From assembly GCA_040081395.1 (NCBI GenBank), contig JBEBGN010000011.1:1-48855 (forward strand): a DNA stretch of 48,855 nt, written 5' to 3'. The position numbers and the translations under genes were made by a program. Source of the stretch: UBA2982 sp040081395 (GTDB lineage Bacteria; Gemmatimonadota; Gemmatimonadetes; Longimicrobiales; Gaopeijiaceae). Below, piece after piece: positions 43,801 through 48,855 of the stretch (position 1 is its first letter; each line of letters starts with the position of its first letter). The notes below the pieces were generated by a model. That model saw only the letters and a program-made list of their open reading frames with translations. It ran no database searches and had not been told where the DNA came from.

Positions 43801-44101
43801 GCTACAGACGGTCGAGGGCTTCGGACTCCCGGAGCTCGATCACCTGTGCTGTGGCAACATGGGACGCATCGAGACCATGGTGGCGGTGGCGGCACACCGC
43901 GGTGACGGGGCCCTGAGCGCGAGGGCGCGCGCGGCGGCCTCCGTGCTCGTGCACCGTGCCCGGGGGGCCGGCTACCGGCTGTTCGGCAATTTGCCCCGCG
44001 GGGTGTGGAATCCGGGACTCTTCCAGGGACTGGCCGGCATCGGCTACGGCCTCCTGAGGGTGCGAAACCCAAGCGTCCGCTCCTTCGCGCTCTGGGAGTA
44101 G
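40877..44101 (+). CDS. lanM: LanM lanthipeptide synthetase, ProcM-like
   Basis: 1074 residues. The start is TTG 40877; the frame is open from 40835 but has no ATG or GTG. The N-terminal ~650 residues are the DUF4135 dehydratase (VVILRFENGLQLVYKPRHLAMH, GSDCHHENLVADGDQPVLIDVET), which phosphorylates and eliminates Ser/Thr. The C-terminal ~400 residues are a LanC-like cyclase barrel. Its zinc ligands are Cys946 (QWCHGAAGIG) and Cys991-Cys992 (LCCGNMG): three Cys, as in ProcM, instead of the usual Cys-Cys-His. ProcM-type enzymes are known for low substrate selectivity and Nif11-type precursors, and the precursor here is of that type. Confidence 0.93.
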   Translation: MDDVVGRSRSLWERIRSSRDRAFPASWDGALADARLAHWRERLGALDTGRDAIGERLRGAGLSPEVARAVLGSGHEEPDIKGPEWAPAMHRIVAVATTLTVDDLTSPPLVADDPVPFQELLVPAIRVGREMLRHRLAVVSGTGAQSPSPLLADEAYHALERALLAHLATISCKTFAQEFFKRRTLGENLLADLGIPLAAGRERYARFVTDTLSDGLAGIFRDYPVLGRLVAQAVCFWVDSTAELVLRLQEDLAELTRRFATGGPLGQVVVLDATLSDRHEQGRGVVILRFENGLQLVYKPRHLAMHVGFNAVLEYCNRSGSLRPLRQLEVLPRQGYGYVEFAQNRACASQEEAAAYYERAGMLLCLLYVLRGSDCHHENLVADGDQPVLIDVETILQPRDGTGPLPDADQGVIPIEERFLDSVLRSGMLPRWQFSKDGRAYDLSALGSVTPQPVPHAVERWVDVNTDAMRAQADAVEYPVERNIPRLGGEVMTPTRFRRELRGGFLAMYDFFVNHRGELLDAAGPLEALRSVPTRFVFRDSQVYGTTQFASYAPEDLRDGIAFSLAVEPLARVFVGGRAPAHAWPLLEREIESMERQDIPLFWVASDSTALGPAGGPVVEGFFTRSGFEEVREQIRALSAADRELQAAILDGALDALEARTGAPRSTMRPEGSADPLPDEALLAEAARIGHELCDRTQEDADGGLRWLGFGYALDADRFQYQVLGDWLYDGSPGIALFLAVLYRETGERRFSEVAARALTRVRGQLASSADRARAPRPLGGAIGLGSVIYALSEVADLLGDPEMVRDAVVLAESITPMEIAADVELDVMSGAAGTVLGLASLHRVSGQPISIDLARLCADHLLEKRVGPAWPTLDSVALTGMSHGASGIAYALLRAHELTGDDRYLAAARDGIEYERECFRSAGGRWLDLRPGPGEEAGGNLVQWCHGAAGIGLARVGCARLQPSDEFEAEIDDALQTVEGFGLPELDHLCCGNMGRIETMVAVAAHRGDGALSARARAAASVLVHRARGAGYRLFGNLPRGVWNPGLFQGLAGIGYGLLRVRNPSVRSFALWE

Positions 44102-44212
44102 GTACGTCCTAGTGCGCGGTCGGTAGCCCTGCCCCCTGCACTCCGCTTGCCCCTGCCCCGAACGGCACGCACCTTCGGCCAGATCGTCGCTCCGTCCCCC
44201 CGAGGTCACGGC

Positions 44213-44734
44213 ATGAAGAAGGTCCTCTACATCCTGGGTTCGTTCGACGACGCGGACGCCGAGTGGTTCGTCCAAGCCGGGCGCACGATCGAGGTGCCCG
44301 ACGGGCGCGCCATCATCAAGGAAGGGGAGCCCATCGACTCCCTCTACTTCGTGACGGCGGGGACCTTCCTGGTGACCACCGGCCCGGCCAAGACCGAGGT
44401 AGCTCGGCTCGGCACCGGCGAGGTGATCGGCGAGGTATCGTTCATCGACGACCGCCCGCCGACCGCCACCGTGACGGCACTACACGACGGGCGGGTGCTC
44501 GCCGTGCCGCGCCCCCTCCTCGCCGAGAAGCTCTCCACCGACCCGCGATTCGCGAGCCGCTTCTACCGAGCCATCGCCACGTTCCTGGCAAGTCGCTTGC
44601 GCGGCACGCTCAAGCAGTTGGGCGGGACCTCCTCGGAGATCGACCTCAGCGAGCTGGACCTCGACGAATTGCACTCGTTCTCGCAAGCCGGGGTGCGCTT
44701 CGAGCGGATCCTCCGCCGCCTCCAAGAAGTCTAG
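44213..44734 (+). CDS. Stand-alone cyclic-nucleotide-binding-domain protein
   Basis: 173 residues from ATG 44213 (GAGG about 8 nt upstream; a start at 44147 lacks a site). Residues about 20-125 form a CNB-like beta-roll (IIKEGEPIDSLYFVTAGTFLV; TGEVIGEVSFIDDRPPTATVTAL). The phosphate-binding cassette GEVSFIDDRPPTATV has an Arg shifted against the usual RxA order, so cAMP or cGMP binding is uncertain. No helix-turn-helix follows; instead a helical tail (about 130-173). It lies 111 bp after lanM on the same strand. Such proteins accompany NHLM-type exporters in other genomes, perhaps as a regulatory subunit. Confidence 0.8.
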   Translation: MKKVLYILGSFDDADAEWFVQAGRTIEVPDGRAIIKEGEPIDSLYFVTAGTFLVTTGPAKTEVARLGTGEVIGEVSFIDDRPPTATVTALHDGRVLAVPRPLLAEKLSTDPRFASRFYRAIATFLASRLRGTLKQLGGTSSEIDLSELDLDELHSFSQAGVRFERILRRLQEV

Positions 44735-44744
44735 GCGTCGGGCG

Positions 44745-46238
44745 TCACGCGCCCCCGATCTCTCCCACGGCGAGCCGGTAGAGCGTACCCGCCCGTCGGA
44801 GGTCGTAGCCCGAGCGCACGGACTCGAGTTCGGCCTGCACCGCGTTCTCTTCGGTCTCGAGCAGCCGGAACGAATCGCCGAGACCGAGGTCCAGACGGCG
44901 CCGTTCCGCCTCGAGCTGGTCGCTGGCCAGGTCGGCCGCCTCCTGAGCCGCGGCGGCGCGTTCCCCTCCCGCACGGATCCCCCGTACCGCGTCGCGCACC
45001 TCTCTGCGAACCGCGTTCTCGGTGAGCACGAGGTCGATCCGCCGCAGCTCGCGAAGCAGGTCAGCGGCCTGGTCGCGGCCGCGGTCACGCCGATTGCGGA
45101 GCGGCTGGGAGAACCCCAGCCCGACCGACCAGGACCATCCCTGGTCGAGCGCACCGAGGGCGTTGCCCAGCGTCGAGTCGGTACCGCCTCGGCGTACGCC
45201 GGTGTCGAGCGTGAGCGACGGAAGCCGGGCGTTGCTCGCGGCGTCCGCCACCACGTCGGCCCCGCGCAGGTCCAGGCGCGCCGCGAGCACGTCGGTGCGC
45301 CGTTCGAGCGCGAGCCCCTCCGCCGTGGCCATGTCGGAGGAGGTCGTCATCGCCACTTCACCAGGAGCGCTCTTGATCGGCTCCGGGCTGCTCGCCAGCT
45401 CCTGAACCGCGCTCTCGCCCCATACCAGGAAGACGAGCGCGTCGGAGGCGCTCTCGCGGTTGCTGCGCGCGGCGACGAGCGTTGAACGCCTGAGCGCCAC
45501 CGCGCTCCTTGCGGTCAGCACGTCGACCTCGGCGACGAGTTGCCGCTCCGCGAGCTGCTCGTTGCGGAACAACAGCGCCTGGGCGATCTCGAGGGATCGC
45601 TGCAGCACGGCCTCCACGGCCTCCGCCTCGGCCAGCGCCCAGTACGCGAGCTCGACGTTGGCGGTTACCACCGAGGTCGCTCGGTTCAGGCGGTGGGCGG
45701 CAGCCTGATCGAAGAGGCGCGCCACACGCAGATCCGCGTCCCGGGTGCGGAAGCCCTCGAGCAGAGGCTGGCTCAGCGACACGCCTACGTCCGCATCGTA
45801 GGCGCTTCCGACTCCGGAGGGCAGTCGAGTCCCCGCGAGGTCGACTCCGATGGCGGTCCCCCAGGGCAGCACCTGACCCACCCCCACCCGATAGGCGTCG
45901 GTCCGACCGCCGAGCGCCCGGCTACGGGCCAACCCGGCTTGCAACTCGAGCGCGAGGTCGAAGTCTCCGCCGCGGACGTCGACGTCGGTCTCGGCCAGCT
46001 GGCGGCTCACGCGCGCGGCCTCCAGGGGCAAGCTCCGCTCGCGCGCCACGACGAGCAGCTGCTGGAGCGAGATCTCACGACCCGGCAGCGCGCCAATGAG
46101 CTCGGCGAGCGGGCGCCGAGCCAGGGTCATGAGATCGCCGCCACCCGTGACCTGGGCGCTCGCATCCACAGCGGTCGCCCCGAGGGCCATGAGCGCGACC
46201 CACGCCATCACGACTGGACGCAACGAGGCGGGGAGCAT
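44745..46238 (-). CDS. TolC-family outer-membrane channel
   Basis: 497 residues from ATG 46238, 1 bp behind the stop of the ABC gene (the longer frame upstream is its shadow). Signal peptide to about DASAQ (residue 28). TolC/OEP pattern: two repeats of long helices with heptads (FDQAAAHRLNRATSVVTANVELAYWALAEAEAVEAVL; LLRELRRIDLVLTENAVRREVRDAVRGIRAG) and strand segments (VGVSLSQPLLEGFRTRD; VGLGFSQPLRNRRDRGRDQ). It should form the outer-membrane exit for the exporter encoded just before it. Convergent with the lanthipeptide genes. Confidence 0.88.
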   Translation of the reverse strand: MLPASLRPVVMAWVALMALGATAVDASAQVTGGGDLMTLARRPLAELIGALPGREISLQQLLVVARERSLPLEAARVSRQLAETDVDVRGGDFDLALELQAGLARSRALGGRTDAYRVGVGQVLPWGTAIGVDLAGTRLPSGVGSAYDADVGVSLSQPLLEGFRTRDADLRVARLFDQAAAHRLNRATSVVTANVELAYWALAEAEAVEAVLQRSLEIAQALLFRNEQLAERQLVAEVDVLTARSAVALRRSTLVAARSNRESASDALVFLVWGESAVQELASSPEPIKSAPGEVAMTTSSDMATAEGLALERRTDVLAARLDLRGADVVADAASNARLPSLTLDTGVRRGGTDSTLGNALGALDQGWSWSVGLGFSQPLRNRRDRGRDQAADLLRELRRIDLVLTENAVRREVRDAVRGIRAGGERAAAAQEAADLASDQLEAERRRLDLGLGDSFRLLETEENAVQAELESVRSGYDLRRAGTLYRLAVGEIGGA

Positions 46239-46239
46239 G

Positions 46240-48855
46240 TCAGGCCTCCTGACGGCGGGCGAGCTCGGCGAAGAGCCCCGGTACGGCCATGAGCTCGTCG
46301 AACGTGCCCGACTGTACCACGCGGCCGCCCTCCATGACATAGATGCGATCCGCATTCCGGATGGTGCTGATGCGGTGGGCGATGACGACCCGCGTGGCGT
46401 GCAAGCGGTCGATACTCTCCGACACGATCTGCTGGGCGCGGTTGTCGAGCGCGCTCGTCGCCTCGTCGAAGAAGAGGATGCGGGGACGGGTGACCAGCGC
46501 ACGGGCAATGAGGAGCCGCTGGCGTTGCCCTCCCGACAGCGTCCCGCCCCCCTCGGCCACCATCGTGTGCAATCCCATCGGCATCGCCTCGATGTCCTCC
46601 TCCATGCCTGCCATGCGGACCGCTTCCCAGGCGTCGTCCATGGTGAGGGACGATGTACCGACAATGTTCGTGAAGACGTCGCCGGCGGTGAGGCGACTGC
46701 TCTGCAACACCACGCCGAGCTGACGTCGGACCGCGGTGATGTCGATCGATGCGAGGTCGTGCCCGTCGTAGTAGACCGAACTCGACTCCGGGAGATCGAA
46801 GCCCAGCAGGATGCGCAGCAGCGTCGACTTTCCTGCGCCCGACGGGCCCACCAGCGCGATGAACTCACCGGGTGCAGCCTCGATCGAAACGTCTTGTAGG
46901 ATGACCGGGCCGTCGGGTGAATAGCGGAACGTCAGGCGATCGACTTCGATGCGCCCGGACAGCTCCCCCGGGTCCGGTTTGTCGGGATCGTGCTCGGGAA
47001 CGGTCTCCAGGATGGGCTTGGAGCGCTCCCAGGCCGGGATCAGTCGGACGAGATCGATCGCCGTCCCAGTCAGATTCGTCGCGGACGCGATGAACATGCC
47101 GAATGCACTACTGAAGGCCAGGAAGCGCCCCGTGGTGAGGCCCTCGACCGAATCCCCGGTCATCGATACGAACGCCCAGTACAGCAGCAGCGAGGACAGG
47201 ATCGGCACCACGCTGTTGAACACATCCACGTGGTTGTCGAAGAGCCGGAACTTGTACGACACGTCCTGCCGCGTGCGGAACTCGGAGGCCCAGCGCGCGA
47301 ACGCGCGTGTCTCGGCCCCCGCGACGCGCAGCTTGGCGATGCCACCGAGCAACTCGAGCACGAGCCCGGCCAGCCGCCCAGCGGCCGCCTCCGCCTCGCG
47401 GGCGTATCGAAGCGCGACCGCAGAGGTCGCGGTGAGGAAGGCGATATTGACCAGCAGGATGGCGGTGGCCACCAGAGCCAAGGGCACCGAGTAGAAGAAC
47501 AGCAGGGCGAACGAAGCGCAGGAGACCAGAGAGCTGAGAATCGTGTTGATGGTCGCCCCGCCGAGCGCGTTCCCGATCATGCTGATTCCCCGCGCGCGCA
47601 GGGCGAGGTCGCCGGCCGCGTAGCTCCGGAAGAAGGGGAGCGGAAGCCGGACCAGCCGATCCAGAACGGCCATCTGCAGCGCGGACTCGGTGCGCGCCTG
47701 GAAGCGCATGACCGCGAACGAGCGGGTGAGCTGGAACGCGGTCGTGGCGATCGCGGCCACCAGCAGCGCCATGAACACGTTGAGCAACTGCGGGCGGTCC
47801 GCGCTCGGGATGATGGCGTCGAAGACCGTGCCCGTCAGGATCGGAAGCAGGAGCCCGAGGACCGCGCCGAGCGCGCCCATCGCGAGAATGGTGCGAGCGT
47901 CCCGCCAAGACCCGAACGCGACGAATCGCCAGAGATCTCGAGCACCGAGCGCGCGCGCAGGCAAGGACCGGTACAGCTGATACGCGAACCCCTCGAGGGC
48001 CGCTTCCAGCTTCTCGTCCACGGGCCGGCGCGTGCCCGTCGCTGGATCCTCACACTCGTAGGTCGATAGCGTCGGCTGCAGGAGCGCGACGGGAGCGAGG
48101 CGCGCCGCTTCCCAGTCCTCGAGCGTGACGTCGTCGGGCACGTCGCGCACGAAGCCGAGGAGCGGACCGTTGTCGGCGATCGACCACCCCGGAGTGAGCA
48201 CGACCCGTCGGTACCCGACGCCGGACGCGCGCGCGATGGCGCGCAGCTCGTCCGTCAGACTCGTCCTGCTCCGCTCCCACGAAGGCGCGGGCTTCATCTC
48301 GATGCCCAACGGTCGACCGACCAGCCGGCAAGCGCTGAGCAGAGGGCTTGCCGAGGCGTCCGTCGACTCGCTGGTGCGGTCGCGCGTCGTCCCCGCGAGG
48401 AGCTCGAGGGATGCGGACCCCACCTCTTCGTCGGCTCGCAGCCGCGTGCGTAGACGCTCCAGCTCCTGACTGCGTTCGAGCGCGAGCACGTGGTCGGACC
48501 ACTCGAGCGCGATACGCTGGAAGGATCGAAGCCCCTGCCAGGTGCTGTCATGCGGGGCCAACTGACCGAGTGCGGAGGAAGTCACGGTCGCGGGCGCGGT
48601 GGACACCAACCAAGCTCCCGGCGCCAGCGGAAAGGGGGCCTCACTCGTGTCGACGGGTAGCGAGTCGACCCCCGCGAACACGAAGCCACCCGTCCCCACG
48701 GTGACCCAGGACACGCCCCCTCTCGCCGACACACGAGCGCCTGCACCGATCTCGGCTCCTTCACCGGGCGCGAGCAGGTGGTCGGCCTGGGGCTGGCCTC
48801 GCGCGGAGACAGCGGACGAAAACGCCCGCACATAGTCATCCAGCAGGATATCCAG
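46240..48855 (-). CDS. NHLM-type bacteriocin ABC exporter (partial at window edge)
   Basis: At least 871 residues; the frame is open to the last base, where it reads LDILLDDY before the GTG at 48831, so the start lies beyond the window. An N-terminal ~320-residue region without a C39 peptidase motif is followed by a six-helix exporter domain (about 325-600) and an ATPase domain with Walker A GPSGAGKST, signature LSGGQRQRL and Walker B ILFFDEATSALD. This architecture fits the NHLM-family ATP-binding permease, whose peptidase-bearing partner is usually the next gene, probably upstream of the window end. It would export the lanthipeptide together with the TolC-like protein. Confidence 0.88.
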   Translation of the reverse strand: MDILLDDYVRAFSSAVSARGQPQADHLLAPGEGAEIGAGARVSARGGVSWVTVGTGGFVFAGVDSLPVDTSEAPFPLAPGAWLVSTAPATVTSSALGQLAPHDSTWQGLRSFQRIALEWSDHVLALERSQELERLRTRLRADEEVGSASLELLAGTTRDRTSESTDASASPLLSACRLVGRPLGIEMKPAPSWERSRTSLTDELRAIARASGVGYRRVVLTPGWSIADNGPLLGFVRDVPDDVTLEDWEAARLAPVALLQPTLSTYECEDPATGTRRPVDEKLEAALEGFAYQLYRSLPARALGARDLWRFVAFGSWRDARTILAMGALGAVLGLLLPILTGTVFDAIIPSADRPQLLNVFMALLVAAIATTAFQLTRSFAVMRFQARTESALQMAVLDRLVRLPLPFFRSYAAGDLALRARGISMIGNALGGATINTILSSLVSCASFALLFFYSVPLALVATAILLVNIAFLTATSAVALRYAREAEAAAGRLAGLVLELLGGIAKLRVAGAETRAFARWASEFRTRQDVSYKFRLFDNHVDVFNSVVPILSSLLLYWAFVSMTGDSVEGLTTGRFLAFSSAFGMFIASATNLTGTAIDLVRLIPAWERSKPILETVPEHDPDKPDPGELSGRIEVDRLTFRYSPDGPVILQDVSIEAAPGEFIALVGPSGAGKSTLLRILLGFDLPESSSVYYDGHDLASIDITAVRRQLGVVLQSSRLTAGDVFTNIVGTSSLTMDDAWEAVRMAGMEEDIEAMPMGLHTMVAEGGGTLSGGQRQRLLIARALVTRPRILFFDEATSALDNRAQQIVSESIDRLHATRVVIAHRISTIRNADRIYVMEGGRVVQSGTFDELMAVPGLFAELARRQEA

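Noticed and set aside
1..48855. CRISPR array, insertion sequence, integrase or prophage
   Set aside because: No regularly spaced direct repeats, transposase or integrase motifs, or phage structural genes were seen on either strand.

Overview
The window is GC-rich DNA from a Gram-negative bacterium. It has a SusC/SusD pair, many signal-peptide beta-barrel proteins, a DUF5916 outer-membrane protein, a MoxR/Bat operon and lipoproteins with Ig-like folds. A SusC/RagA receptor in so GC-rich a genome, beside orphan plug proteins and Ig-like lipoproteins, points to Gemmatimonadota or a close relative. This is inference; there is no rRNA here to settle it. I found no rRNA, tRNA, insertion sequence or CRISPR array.

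Layout. 1-4.9 kb: SusC/SusD outer-membrane uptake pair, closed by a strong terminator. 4.95-6.1 kb (minus): two small proteins with TonB-plug-like sequence but no barrel. 6.3-15.0 kb (minus): a complete seven-gene quinohemoprotein amine dehydrogenase cluster in the order qhpG-A-D-C-B-F-E. It holds the three enzyme subunits and all four known maturation and export factors. The gamma-subunit precursor has every residue needed for three Cys-to-Asp/Glu thioethers and the Cys-Trp (CTQ) cofactor. A secreted gamma-glutamyltransferase is divergent from it (15.1-16.9 kb).

17-20.4 kb: a small lipoprotein, a decayed epimerase pseudogene and a large Ig-like lipoprotein. 20.4-27.3 kb: a membrane formate dehydrogenase of the FDH-N/O type. 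Its catalytic subunit is read through an in-frame TGA (selenocysteine 196) followed by an E. coli-type SECIS hairpin. The alpha gene is separated from the beta and gamma genes by two barrel-protein genes, a MazF-like remnant and a toxin-antitoxin pair.

27.4-30.3 kb: a DUF1569 protein, a multi-pass membrane protein, a second VapBC-type pair whose antitoxin looks like two DNA-binding units fused, and a 51-residue basic peptide with a double-glycine leader motif. 30.5-36.2 kb: a tightly overlapped MoxR-DUF58-BatD/A/B-TPR operon. 36.2-38.0 kb (minus): an ArsR repressor with a tandem SRPBCC protein and an HxlR regulator, with palindromic operators; the ArsR operator is a perfect 28-bp palindrome centred on the start codon. 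38.1-40.4 kb: a DUF5916 outer-membrane protein.

40.5 kb to the window end: a class II lanthipeptide locus. It has a Nif11/NHLP-type precursor with an AGG cleavage motif and four Cys, a ProcM-like LanM with a Cys-Cys-Gly zinc site, a stand-alone cyclic-nucleotide-binding protein, and, convergent with these, a TolC-like channel and an NHLM-type ABC exporter that runs off the window.

The window therefore holds two separate ribosomal-peptide modification systems: a radical-SAM/flavin route that builds an enzyme cofactor, and a lanthipeptide route. It also holds a selenium-dependent respiratory enzyme.
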